Assembly (NCBI GenBank): GCA_000787465.1
Contig: JSYX01000098.1
Coordinates: 1-64,000 of the forward strand
Reading direction: 5' to 3'
From: Thermomucor indicae-seudaticae
Taxonomy: Eukaryota > Mucoromycota > Mucoromycetes > Mucorales > Lichtheimiaceae
Length of the DNA stretch: 64,000 nt
How positions within the stretch are numbered: position 1 is the stretch's first letter; the number at the start of each line of letters is the position of its first letter. The notes under the pieces were generated by a model. That model worked only from the letters and a program-made list of their open reading frames with translations. It did not search any database and had not been told where the DNA came from. Below, piece by piece: positions 45,555 to 55,559 of this stretch. The position numbers and the translations under genes are program-made.

Positions 45555-46852
45555 TTACATGATTAGAGTAAATAATAAGAAGAAAAAGATAATAGTAGCG
45601 AATATCTTGATCATCAGCCATCGATTAGAGCTGATGTTTGCATAATATTTCAGTAATTCACGCTGTGCTCCCATCACATTCATTTCTATATCTTCTGTGT
45701 TTTGGTCGATCCTAGAAAGAGTGGTATACATGAGTTTTCACATTGCATCCAAAAGTTTAGCTCTAGACTATTCACATACCTTTGTACTTGCTCGCGCTGC
45801 TCTGCCACCATTGTCGCAAGTTGCTGGAAGATACTACCCAGCTCTGCTATTGTACTCTCGATACTCTCTATAGCCGTTGATCTACTTTCAATGTACCGAT
45901 CTTGCTCTGCGATCACCAACTGTTGCTGTTGTTGCTGCTGCTCCGGCGTGATGATGGGTATACCAAGAGATAATGTTGATTCTTTCTCTTCCTCTGGTTG
46001 GTATGAGGCGTTATTGTCCGCAACTGGGGAACCCGCATTGCCACGACGGCGTGATTTGAGTAATGGCGAGCTCACTGTAAGGACGGTCAGTATATCATTC
46101 CATTTCGATACTTGTTTCTTTGTACAGACCAAGCGATGGATCAGTAGTGTGTTCGGCAGCAGAAAACAGGAATTGGTCCCGCTTGTCCTTGGACATTTTC
46201 ATGTTCTGTGGACCCGTTAACAATGCGCTCATGCCCTATGTTTCTTATCACTTTGTACCTCTGTTCTGATCTCTAAAACGTCTTTAAAGTTCATCGAGGT
46301 ATCCGCGAGTTTACTCTGCAGGGAGACAACAACATTGGACGTATGTTCGTTTGCTTGTTTGGAGGCGTGTCGTTGGTTTTTGGTATATTCTTGAAGCATG
46401 GCGATTTGTTTGTTCAGTTTTGCAATATCTTGCTTTATGATAAACGTCAGCTCCTAAATAACACACAGTTCAGCTCTTGGCCCCCATCCAAGGAAATTCC
46501 CGATTCGATTTTGCACTTGCCCCAATTTCGACTGGCTTATCATCAAACAAGGTCTTGCGCTTTGCCACTTGATAATAATGAGCAAGAAAAAAGCAGAACA
46601 CGAAAAGGGTAATCAAGACGTACATCGAGTCAATTTCTCTAATTTGCCGGCTGTGTTTGTGATGTTTCGACTGATTTCTGCTGCCATCAGCGAAAACTCG
46701 CTTCGCGGATGGTGGTGCTTATGTTTGGACGACCCGTTGAATTTAGGCGAGGAAAGCAAAGAACGACGTTCCAACGCATTGGGTGCTTGGCTCCGTGCGC
46801 GAATCCGTTCCACTATTCCATTGAATTCATTGGTGCGATCTTTGAAGTTCAT
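45555..46852 (-). CDS. SED5: Syntaxin-5 / Sed5 Golgi Qa-SNARE
   Basis: Six exons (46852-46624, 46567-46521, 46453-46259, 46205-46130, 46074-45780, 45711-45555) give 332 residues. The N-terminal MNFKDRTNEF peptide is the Sly1-binding sequence of Sed5. The Habc helices include FDDKPVEIGELTFIIKQD. The SNARE helix runs from QDRYIESRSTAIESIE through FQQLATMVAEQ (zero-layer Gln) to IDQNTEDIEMNVMGAQ. A C-terminal membrane anchor ends FFLLFTLIM. Sed5 drives ER-Golgi and intra-Golgi fusion. Intron 2 requires a GC donor (GGG|GCAAGT at 46520). Intron 4 is modelled with a weak GTCTGT donor at 46129 (55 nt); GTATCG further in would also keep frame but leaves a 37-nt intron. The locus is divergent from the carnitine acyltransferase. 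Confidence 0.93.
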
Positions 46853-47453
46853 TATCGTCTTCTTGAGGCGTTCGTGGACTCAGTTGGTATATGCAGAAAA
46901 GGGACTTCGGGACAAAAGGGCCGAACTGGCGGAACAAGAATTTCGCGGATCAAGCAAGTTTCTGCGTGCAAACAACATTGAAACAAGGAAGATAGCGCTG
47001 ACTTTACGTGTCAATCTCGGGTAGTATGTAGTCGAATCTAATAATCGCTTATTGGACGATAATCCGGGCTTATAAGGAGTTTAGATGACTTCACTGTCCT
47101 TCTGATTTTTAGTTTAAAAAAAGGCAATATACAGATCAAGCATCGAGGCCTTTGCTAGAACGACAAGGAGTTGACAATTGTGTAAAATGCGCATGACAAT
47201 ACATTAGACTGGATTTGTGCCAAACAGCAGGTTGGAGGGAAGGGAAGCTTAGACCGTGGGAATTCATTTTGTTCACCTTTTTCTCGCAAATATCGGTTTG
47301 GGATGACAGTGAAATTGTGCCACCTTGGCAAGCTCGTTGTAAGTGCATGTGATTCTCGCAAGAGTTATATGGCGATGACATGGAGCTTCGGGTTCCTGAG
47401 AACTTCTTCCTTTCTTTCTTACTCCACTTCATCATTTTTCTCCTTGAACGCAT
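46853..47453. other. Divergent promoter region SED5 / carnitine acyltransferase
   Basis: About 600 bp with no supported gene. It serves two opposite starts. Pyrimidine-rich sequence precedes the ATG at 47454. Confidence 0.5.
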
Positions 47454-49633
47454 ATGACGCCAACTTTTGCACTGCAGCACAAACTGCCACGATTACCCGT
47501 GCCTTCCTTGCGAGAAACTTGTGCTCTCTATCTGCACTCGGTGAAACCATTGCAAACACCTGAAGAGCACGCCAAAACTGCAAAGCTTGTGGCCGATTTT
47601 CTTGCCAGCGATCTTGCAGCGTCTCTTCAACAACGGCTGATCGATATTGACCGAGCGTCTCCATATAACTGGCTTGAAGACAACTTTTGGCTCAAGAAAG
47701 GTGCGATTGAACGTACAATTAGAGGTTGTATGCATATTCTGATCTTTGTCACCTCCAGCGTACTTGGAGTGGCGTGATCCGCTCATGGTCAACAGCAACT
47801 GGTATATCCTAGGTCAAGATGATGCGAATCACCCAAAAGAACTTTTAGCAAACAATGGTGTGCGTCCCAATGGAGAGTTTACTGAATTTCAGATCCGTCG
47901 AGCGGCTCACTTGATCCGCCGAGCCTTGGAGTACCATGAAGCAATCGTAAAGTGAGATAAATTTATCCAAGTGCAGCCGTTTTATTCCATCTAACTCAAT
48001 GGGCCCTGCTTATGCAGTGAGCGCATCCCAGTCGACATGCTCAAGGGCAATCAGCCACAATGCATGTGGCAGTATACCCGCACATTTGCTGTGACAAGAG
48101 TCCCACTTTATCACTGCGACACAATCGTGCATTTTGATCCTTCGACGATACGGCACATTGTTGTACTTGTACGGGACCAGGTCTACAAGCTCCAAGTCTA
48201 CAAAGAACAAGGAGAAAAGTGGATACTCATGACAATGGATGAGATTCAAGAGTAAGTTGTTTGGAACTCTTGGCAACACTGACAGCAGGCATCTTAATCA
48301 TTTTCACGCTTTAGGGAGCTGTTGACTGTTGTTAGCCATGTTCAGAATCTGGACAAACCTCAACCACCTGTGCCCTTACTGTCATCATGGGACCGAGACA
48401 ATTGGGCTACGGCCAGGAACCATCTCTTGAGCATTGATCCACGCAATCGAGAAACGACGAACACAATCGAATCAGCGCTATTTGCGGTTGCTTTGGATGA
48501 CCACAGCCTTGGAGCTGACTCGGCTTCCTGGACGCACACGGGACTCTGTGGCCATGTCGGGCTGGGTAATGGCCACAACCGTTGGTTCGATAAATCAGTG
48601 ACGTTTGTTATAGAAAGCAACGGAAAATGCTTTATGGCCGGTGAGCACGCTCCTGCCGACGCCTTTGTTGTGAGCTACATTCTTGATTACATGGTTAAGG
48701 AACCATGTCCGGGACCTTTGAGCGCAGCAACACTGCCACAAAAGACTACTGGTCGCAGCAGCAGCAGCAAGCATGTGAGCCATTTGCCCTGGATAACTGA
48801 TGCAACAATCCACCGTTATATCGCTGAGGCACAAGCATCTGCTGATGCCATTGCAGCGTTGTCCGACTCGTGCGTGCTCATTTTTGACGACTATGGAAAC
48901 GACTGGATCAAAAAAGTGGGCAAAATACCGCCAGATGCGTTCTATCAAATGGTTCTGCAATTAGCCTATTATCGCGTGCACAAAAAGGTGACGGCTACTT
49001 ACGAAACAGCGTCCACAAGAAAGTATCTGCACGGTCGCACCGATACCATTCGCACTTGCAGTGTTGAAAGCAAACAGTTTGTGGAAGGGTGGTCTGATCC
49101 CAGTCTCGGCGTAAGTAGTATTCCATGAGATGAGGCTTATCATTGCTGACTTTGAGTAGCCCAAAGCCAAATACGAACTGCTGGTGAAGGCGGCTGCAGC
49201 CCACAAGCGATATACCCAGATAGCGAGCGATGGTCACGGATGCGACAGACATTTGATGGTACTCCGACTCTTGAATGCAGATCACCAAATTCGATCGCCC
49301 GTGACAGGAAAGCTGGAAAAGGCGCCAATGCATCCAATGTTTGAGGACCCTATCTTCCGTGAATCACAGACTTGGCGACTTAGCACATCCAGCCTCCATG
49401 CAGGCATCCGATTGATGGGCACAGGTTTCGGTGCAGTAGTACCTGACGGATACGGTGTTAATTACATGCCCGCGCCCACCTTGGTCAAATTTGGCATTGA
49501 AGCGAAACGGGTACCTCAAACCATCGGTGCTCAAGAGTTTGGAGCTGTCATTCGGCAAGTCATGTTGGATATGAAGTCTATTTGTGAGCAAGTCAACAAT
49601 CCTGGTACGACTTTAGAACAAGCAAAGATATAG
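47454..49633 (+). CDS. Carnitine O-acetyltransferase-family enzyme
   Basis: Exons 47454-47700, 47759-47951, 48018-48251, 48315-49110 and 49160-49633 give 647 residues. Family landmarks: LPRLPVPSLRETCALYL at the N-terminus, MWQYTRTFAVTRVP, catalytic H336 in GEHAPADA, GRTDTIRTCS, RHLMVLRLL and WRLSTSS (carnitine/CoA binding). VVPDGYGVNYMP is near the end. The enzyme moves acetyl or short acyl groups between CoA and carnitine, letting acetyl units leave peroxisomes or enter mitochondria. The last three residues are AKI, close to the peroxisomal AKL signal. The start at 47454 has no strong mitochondrial presequence. Cytosolic or peroxisomal location is the likely default. Confidence 0.93.
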
Positions 49634-49956
49634 CATTCCCCTCGCCAATCCGTCATCCTTTGAGCGCAATGTCTGTTTACCGTTACAGGAAAGAAGAACT
49701 TTGGTTACTGCTTAATATCATATTTGTTTAACCGCAACCAAGACGTTATAATGCCAGCATTTCTTGGATACACTGTTTAAATACGGCTACCAATAACCGT
49801 GGGCCTTTCCATGGAAACAAACGCATTTGTCCGGATAATTGTTTTAGTCTCAGCAGAGCAACACTGGCGGCTGGTCCCCCATCGATTCTTCTTTTTCTTC
49901 CCTTTATATTAACGCTTCATTCAAGAGCCAGATTCATCTCTCTCTGCTCGTCCGAC
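49634..49956. other. Short intergenic region with core promoter
   Basis: About 320 bp. A TTTATATTA element at 49903-49911 lies 54 bp before the next start codon. Nothing else is seen. Confidence 0.5.
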
Positions 49957-50740
49957 ATGCCTATCAAAATCCCAGATCCTCATGGCTCAGACCAATATAC
50001 ACGAATTCCCTTTTATTTCGCGCAAGAACGTAAGCCAGTTGCTTTTTATCTCTTTATCTGACGCAGATAATAAATTCGTTGTCAGTTACTTCAACGCAGG
50101 TTTTCCTAAAGCTACCAGACGGTTTCTCGCCGCTGGAGCGCATGCTTCTCCAGGCAACCGGAAATCTCCAGCGGATCATGTCTGCATACTATAACGTGCC
50201 AAGTCGCGTGGAGATCATCAAGAATGATCCGCTGCCTTGTCCGCCTGCAGAAGACAGCGACGACAGTAGCGAAAACGACGATGGTCATGAGAATGCATTG
50301 CCGGATGTCAAGGAAAAAATCAACATGACGTTTGAACGCAAAATTCGAATGTATTTTGGCGACAAACTCGCATACGAAGCTGATTCGATAGTCTCCGTCA
50401 AGGATGTCCACACATTAAGTCTGTTGAACAAACATGAATTCGGTCTTGGTCAAGTTTTTAGGTGAGTAAAGAGACGGAATTGTCAAAAACGAGGGTGAGA
50501 CAAAATAATAAGCCCCACTTCCCCAGCCACTTGAGACAGACGCCACAATTTGCCCTTCATGCAGTGGGTCGTCATGATATGGCACCTGGCAGCAGTTTCT
50601 GGAGAGATTATACCCTGACAGCACCTGGTGTGATTGATTGCTACATCCGCGAAACCTTTGTGGAAGGCTTATTTGAACCATATGCCGGGACAGGTCGCCG
50701 CCAGGGTGTCATTTATTACAACCCTTCGTCAAATTCATAG
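49957..50740 (+). CDS. Chorismate-lyase-like (DUF98 / UbiC-fold) protein
   Basis: Exons 49957-50029, 50086-50461 and 50527-50740 give 220 residues. The pattern FSPLERMLLQATGNLQRIM, LAYEADSIV, FGLGQVFRHLRQTPQFAL and FWRDYTLTAPGVIDCYIRE resembles the chorismate pyruvate-lyase / DUF98 fold. This includes the GLGQ-FR and FWR-Y stretches and the C-terminal E-F element that shape the ligand pocket. An acidic, Ser-rich insertion (about residues 70-95) lies between the first and second halves. No signal peptide is seen. The bacterial enzyme makes 4-hydroxybenzoate for ubiquinone, whereas fungi are thought to obtain it differently. Activity here is therefore not assured. The exon 2 start was chosen because only that acceptor gives the needed phase with a 56-nt intron. 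Confidence 0.6.
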
Positions 50741-50869
50741 AATATCACATTTTGTACAAGTTAGAGCTTATAATAAAGGCGGGCACGTGAAAATGATCCG
50801 TGCGAGCCATGTTTTATCGGCAAAACCGCTCCGAAACAAATACGCAAAGACAATGAGCGGAGAACTTGG

Positions 50870-50879
50870 TATATAAATA
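50870..50879 (+). promoter_or_regulatory. TATA box of the chitinase gene
   Basis: TATATAAATA 55 bp before the start codon. The upstream gene ends only 130 bp earlier. Confidence 0.6.
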
Positions 50880-50924
50880 GGACAATGCGATGATTAGAGC
50901 ACCCATTGCTTGGCATTCTTCAGC

Positions 50925-52333
50925 ATGCAACCTCCACCGCCAGCCACGAATGGAACTGTTATTGCTGGTTACTTTGTAAACTGGTAGGCTGGCATTGTAC
51001 GCTTCGCACAGTCTGCAACGACAAATCTGACTGCAGCGGGTATATAGGGGAATTTATGCCCGCAACCACAATGTCATTGACCTTGCAGTTGATGCGCATA
51101 AATTGACTCATGTGCTGTACGCATTCGCCAATCTTGAGCCAACCGGAAGTGTTGTTCTTGGTGTGAGTAGTGGGCGCTGCAAATGCTTCGTCTGGTTTGA
51201 GCTCACACCCCCTGCATAGGACGTGTGGGCTGACAAGGACAAGCATTTTCCTACGGAGCAAACGATTGATCAGCGGGCTGACGACTGGAACGAGCCAGGC
51301 AATAACCTCTACGGCAACTTTAAGCAGCTATATCTTCTTAAGCAGCGGCATCGCCATTTGAAAGTGAGCCTGAGTGTGGGAGGATGGACATGGTCTACCA
51401 ACTTTGCGGGTGTCGCGGCAGACCCGCAGAAACGAGCCAGGTTTGTAGAAACAACCGTTAAGCATGTAGCGGATCTTGCTCTGGATGGCATAGGTAAAAA
51501 CGGGGGCAGTCTCGTTTATCACGAATTGTATGGATTAAGCAAGGAGGGGGGGAATAACAGATATCGACTGGGAGTATCCGAAAACGCCGGAGGAAGCATT
51601 CTACTATGTGCATCTGCTGTATGAGCTTCGAATCGCGCTAGACATGTACCAGCAGCGACTTGGTCAGACTGACCAACCACGCCTTCTGCTCACCGTCGCC
51701 GTACCCTGCGGACCGTCTAATTACCGTCTTTTGCGCTTGCGCGATATGGAACCTTACGTCGACCTTTTCTATCTTATGGCATACGACTTTGCCGGGTCCT
51801 GGGACAGTCAAACAGGCCACCAATCCGCCATGTACGGCGGACAGCTGAACTGTGATCAGGCAGTCAGCGACTATCTCCAGGCCGGTGTCCCGCCGCAGAA
51901 GATTGTTCTTGGTATTCCGGTCTATGGTCGCGGTTTCTCTAATACTCAGGGACCTGATTCAAGCTTTAACGGGATACCAGAGGGGTCCTGGGAGAAGGGC
52001 ATGTTTGACTACAAGCATCTTCCAAAGCCAGGAGCGACAGAATATTACGATCCACAGCGTGTAGCGTCTTGGTCGTATGACCCCTCCCTGAGGGAATTTA
52101 TCACCTATGACACCCCATCTGTGGTTCAGGCCAAATGCGAGTACATCAAACAGAGGCAACTTGGCGGTGCCATGTTTTGGGAATTGAGCGCGGATCATAA
52201 GGATGATCATCCTCGAAGCTTGCTGAATACAGTGTACCAGTCATTTGGTGGACGCCTGGATAGCATACCCAACCATCTCAGTTATCCCGAAAGCCAATAT
52301 GATAATATGAGAGCAATGAGCAGACAGTTTTGA
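50925..52333 (+). CDS. GH18 chitinase lacking a signal peptide
   Basis: Exons 50925-50983, 51048-51162, 51220-51493 and 51561-52333 give 406 residues. The TIM-barrel begins at once (VIAGYFVNWGIYARNH). SLSVGGWTWS is the beta-3 motif. The catalytic DxxDxDxE is D147-D150-D152-E154 (LDGIDIDWEYP), rebuilt exactly across intron 3. YDFAGSWD and GGAMFWELSADH mark strands 6 and 8. This is a complete subgroup-A GH18 barrel including the alpha/beta insertion domain. No signal peptide and no chitin-binding module are seen, so the enzyme is intracellular or leaves by a non-classical route. Roles in autolysis or wall remodelling are likely. It converges on the first VTC gene with 100 bp between stop codons. 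Confidence 0.93.
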
Positions 52334-52433
52334 TGTGGAAAATAAAATGCTTTGATATGCAAACAATTGAATTGAGTATAGATGCGTATTATATCTACTA
52401 CATTATGTAACGAATATGGTAAATGATAAAGGG

Positions 52434-54848
52434 TTAATGAAAACGAAGGTAAAAGTTGACAATCAAGGCACCGACAAGCAGACAGCACAAGACCGCAGGA
52501 CCCCAAAGATCGTCGTATCGGCCGATCACGCGTCGATTGATCATCCAGGCACGTTTCTCGAACCGGTAAAGCGCGTAGATGGCTACGGCAGCAGAGATAC
52601 CAATAAATATACCGCCCGCAATACGAGAGACACGATCACCAAAGTTCAGCAAGCTAAGAGCCACGGTGAGTAGTAAGGCACAAAACTGGAGCCAACTGAT
52701 AAAGGTCCGCTCATTGGCAAAAAAGACCTTGGGTTCAACCTTGATCTTCTTGAGTGGTATAGGCGCATTCTTGTTCTCTGGATCCTTGACCGTCAACGGT
52801 GCAGCTCCCCAGCAAAAGATACGCTCCCAGAACCTTGGTAATCGCGAGGATCCGCTATTTCGTTTCCGGAGCACTTGTTTGCGACTTGTGTCCACAAGGA
52901 TATCGCCGTCACTGACGTCCACCTCTTCCCCGAGAGCCTTTTCGTTTATTGCCGATGGCGCTGCAGGCGGTGGTGTGCCGTAGCGAACAGGTGCTGCGCC
53001 TACGCTGACAACGGTGGCACTAGGGTGTTGTTGCTCGAAGCTATCATCATCATCATCATCATCATCATGTCTAATGGAAGACACCGAGCGGTTTCGCGTG
53101 GCCGAATGGTCGTTCTTCTGTTCCGGGTCAACAAGTGTGTCTACCGCTGCGGAGCATCTTGGGTCGTAACTGCCTTGAGGCGCCAAATCTTTGGTGGGCT
53201 TTTCTTCAGGCTTCCGGTCTTTCTCCTCAAGCGTGCTTTCTTCCGACTCGCTGGGACTGCCCTCTCTTCCGGAGCGTATTGACGCCGCTCTTGCTACGAC
53301 ATTCATTCGTTGTTCTTCTGCTTCCATGGCTCGCCGGTACTGACCATCTATCAATGGCTTGAAGGAGAGGGACCGACTGAGGCCAAAGTTGGTTGCCTTG
53401 GGTTTGCGAATATCGATCTCCATTTCAGACAGCCACCAGGGCAAGAGAGGGATCCGGTCGCGGTAGAGATAGGATGCGCCGTGCAGGTATTTTGAGAAAC
53501 GCGGAACTTCATGCACCAAGTGCGACTTTAAGAGTTGATCAAGCCATCCAGGTCGCTTTTGGCCCAGATGCGTCTGGATCTTGGTCTCCAGGACAGCGTA
53601 CGGAAACCGCAACATTTCACTTGGGTTCAAATTCCGGAAAGGATAGTCAATGCCAACATCAGGTCTGCGCCATTCATTGGGCCCACGCCGTGCTTGGCCA
53701 TCCATGTCATCTTCGCGTATAAAGGTGAGATCTGTGTCCAAACTGATCCGAACCCTGGCATCACCTGGCAATTGAAACGCGGTCCTGTTGTAAAAGACAC
53801 GACAAATGGGCTTTAACCGTTTCTCTCGAAAAGACTGTTGGATACCACTGGCAATAAAGTGATTCTGCTTGACAATCTCTGGATCCATGCCCGATGCTTC
53901 CAGTCGCTTCGCGATCTCGTCCGCTGTCAACTTGCCAGAGATGAAGTCAGGTACATCGCTCACATCCAGCCTGAACCGATCCTTGATCGATGCGCCGTTC
54001 AACCAGGGCGCGTGGTGCGTCTTGCGTTCGATGAAAATGTTGGACGAGTCCATGCTGCCGTACCAACGAAACCGGATGGCCTCCGCGCCTTCATCACGCT
54101 GCAGCCGACCGGTGTACAAGTCAAAATCGTCATTGTCAAAGTACACGGACGAGATCGCCGAGTCGCTTCGTTCATAAGGTTTATCCTTGTTGAAGATCAA
54201 GATGGGCAAGTGGAGCATGATGATCGACTGGACCTCAGTGATATTGTCAGGATGGATCCAGTACTTGTTTGTTTCCCGTTCGAACGCATTCTGATCTCCA
54301 CCCGCGGCCGCATTGCCTGTGCGCGGCTTGCCTCTGCGCCGACAGATGTCATGCAACGCTGATACAAAGACAATCGCAATGTCGAAGCGCTGGTTATCCA
54401 GGGGTTTTTCGCGCAAATTGCTTACAAAGGTTCGCTGCAGATCCCGGCCTGTCCACTTGTCGTGTTTCTTAATAATCTTTTGGAATCCCGTGTAATTGAT
54501 GCGGGTGAACTTTGCCAGGTCGTTGATATCAAAGAGGACATCGGTAAGTGCTTCGTTCATGACTTGCCAGCCTTGCTCGGAAGAGAACCGCAGGTTGTTC
54601 ATAAAGGTCTGAATAGTGCGCTCGCAGTAACTGATTCGAGCCTCAACTTCTCCGAGCTTGGCCGTAATGAATTGGTAGACCTTTTCGAGTTCGTTGTCCA
54701 GCAGAGTAACGAATTCTTTCTCGTCCTGGTCAGACCATTGGTGATCAAGTTGACGTATCTTTAACTCTGTTTTCAGGACGTCGTATTGAATATAGGCAAG
54801 ACGCCATGGTGGAAAGATATTCTCTTGCAATTGCGCACCAAACTTCAT
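52434..54848 (-). CDS. SPX-VTC vacuolar transporter chaperone (VTC2/3-like), copy 1
   Basis: An intronless frame of 804 residues. The N-terminal SPX domain (MKFGAQLQENIFPPWRLAYI) senses inositol pyrophosphates. The central polyphosphate tunnel domain has RFRWYGSMD and IERKTHHAPWLNG, with the basic residues of the VTC family. A variable linker holds a run of aspartates encoded by GAT repeats near 53044-53068. Three membrane helices (DUF202 type) close the protein, the last ending GALIVNFYLRFH. VTC complexes make polyphosphate and pass it into the vacuole. Length and the N-terminal PPW favour a Vtc2/Vtc3-type subunit over catalytic Vtc4, but catalytic competence cannot be settled by eye. A paralogue lies head-to-tail upstream. 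Confidence 0.93.
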   Translation of the reverse strand: MKFGAQLQENIFPPWRLAYIQYDVLKTELKIRQLDHQWSDQDEKEFVTLLDNELEKVYQFITAKLGEVEARISYCERTIQTFMNNLRFSSEQGWQVMNEALTDVLFDINDLAKFTRINYTGFQKIIKKHDKWTGRDLQRTFVSNLREKPLDNQRFDIAIVFVSALHDICRRRGKPRTGNAAAGGDQNAFERETNKYWIHPDNITEVQSIIMLHLPILIFNKDKPYERSDSAISSVYFDNDDFDLYTGRLQRDEGAEAIRFRWYGSMDSSNIFIERKTHHAPWLNGASIKDRFRLDVSDVPDFISGKLTADEIAKRLEASGMDPEIVKQNHFIASGIQQSFREKRLKPICRVFYNRTAFQLPGDARVRISLDTDLTFIREDDMDGQARRGPNEWRRPDVGIDYPFRNLNPSEMLRFPYAVLETKIQTHLGQKRPGWLDQLLKSHLVHEVPRFSKYLHGASYLYRDRIPLLPWWLSEMEIDIRKPKATNFGLSRSLSFKPLIDGQYRRAMEAEEQRMNVVARAASIRSGREGSPSESEESTLEEKDRKPEEKPTKDLAPQGSYDPRCSAAVDTLVDPEQKNDHSATRNRSVSSIRHDDDDDDDDSFEQQHPSATVVSVGAAPVRYGTPPPAAPSAINEKALGEEVDVSDGDILVDTSRKQVLRKRNSGSSRLPRFWERIFCWGAAPLTVKDPENKNAPIPLKKIKVEPKVFFANERTFISWLQFCALLLTVALSLLNFGDRVSRIAGGIFIGISAAVAIYALYRFEKRAWMINRRVIGRYDDLWGPAVLCCLLVGALIVNFYLRFH
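53044..53068. repeat. ATC/GAT trinucleotide repeat (poly-Asp) in VTC copy 1
   Basis: About eight tandem units within the coding linker; absent from the other VTC copy at the matching place. Confidence 0.85.
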
Positions 54849-55559
54849 TGCTGGAAAGCTGTCAAAGAGAACGGAAGCCCTAGGTTACCACCCCAACGCT
54901 TTTTAACATCATTTTTAATCTGTTATTTTTTTTCTGTCAAATCTGAAACATGGCCCTCGCATCTGGATCGGAGGAGACCCATCGGTTTCCCCTTCCGTTG
55001 CCGTGCCGACGAGCCACACAAACCCCGTCGTCCATACACCCTTGCATTGGGTTATTGTGGTCCTTTTTTTGGTATCATCTGCCGGCCTCATGGTTTTAAT
55101 TTTCAGTTTGTTTAACCATTCTGTGCCTTGCGCAATGTTTGCATATTATGGGGCGGCTGCAAACAATCGCTTAGACGCAGTCTCTTTTTCTTCTGCGCAT
55201 CATTTTGTTTCGGAAAAACAAAGGCGCCGCATGCGACTTTGCTCCAGACAGACCGGGTAATCATTGTAAGCGACTTGCTTATTCAGCATTACATCAGTGC
55301 CTAGGTATTTGTCTCCAATATTGAGGCCTTTTGACAAGAAATAACAGTGTGACACGGATAGAGGAACCTCTACTATGATTCTTGACGTATCACCTCAGTC
55401 ATAGGTGTCATTACCGTGGACGTCGCACTGGGAGACGTTCTGATTGGAATTGCCTTTTGTAACCTAAACAACAGTATTTCGGACAAAAAAGGTAGGTGGT
55501 ACCATTGGCTTATTGTTATTAAACATGCAAGGAAAATAAAACACTGTAGAAGAAGTAGC
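54849..55559. other. Spacer between the tandem VTC genes
   Basis: About 710 bp containing the 3' end of copy 2 and the promoter of copy 1. No gene is seen. Confidence 0.55.

Noticed and set aside
53838..54362. 174-residue + frame
   Set aside because: It lies antisense to the SPX-VTC tunnel domain, whose motifs are unmistakable.
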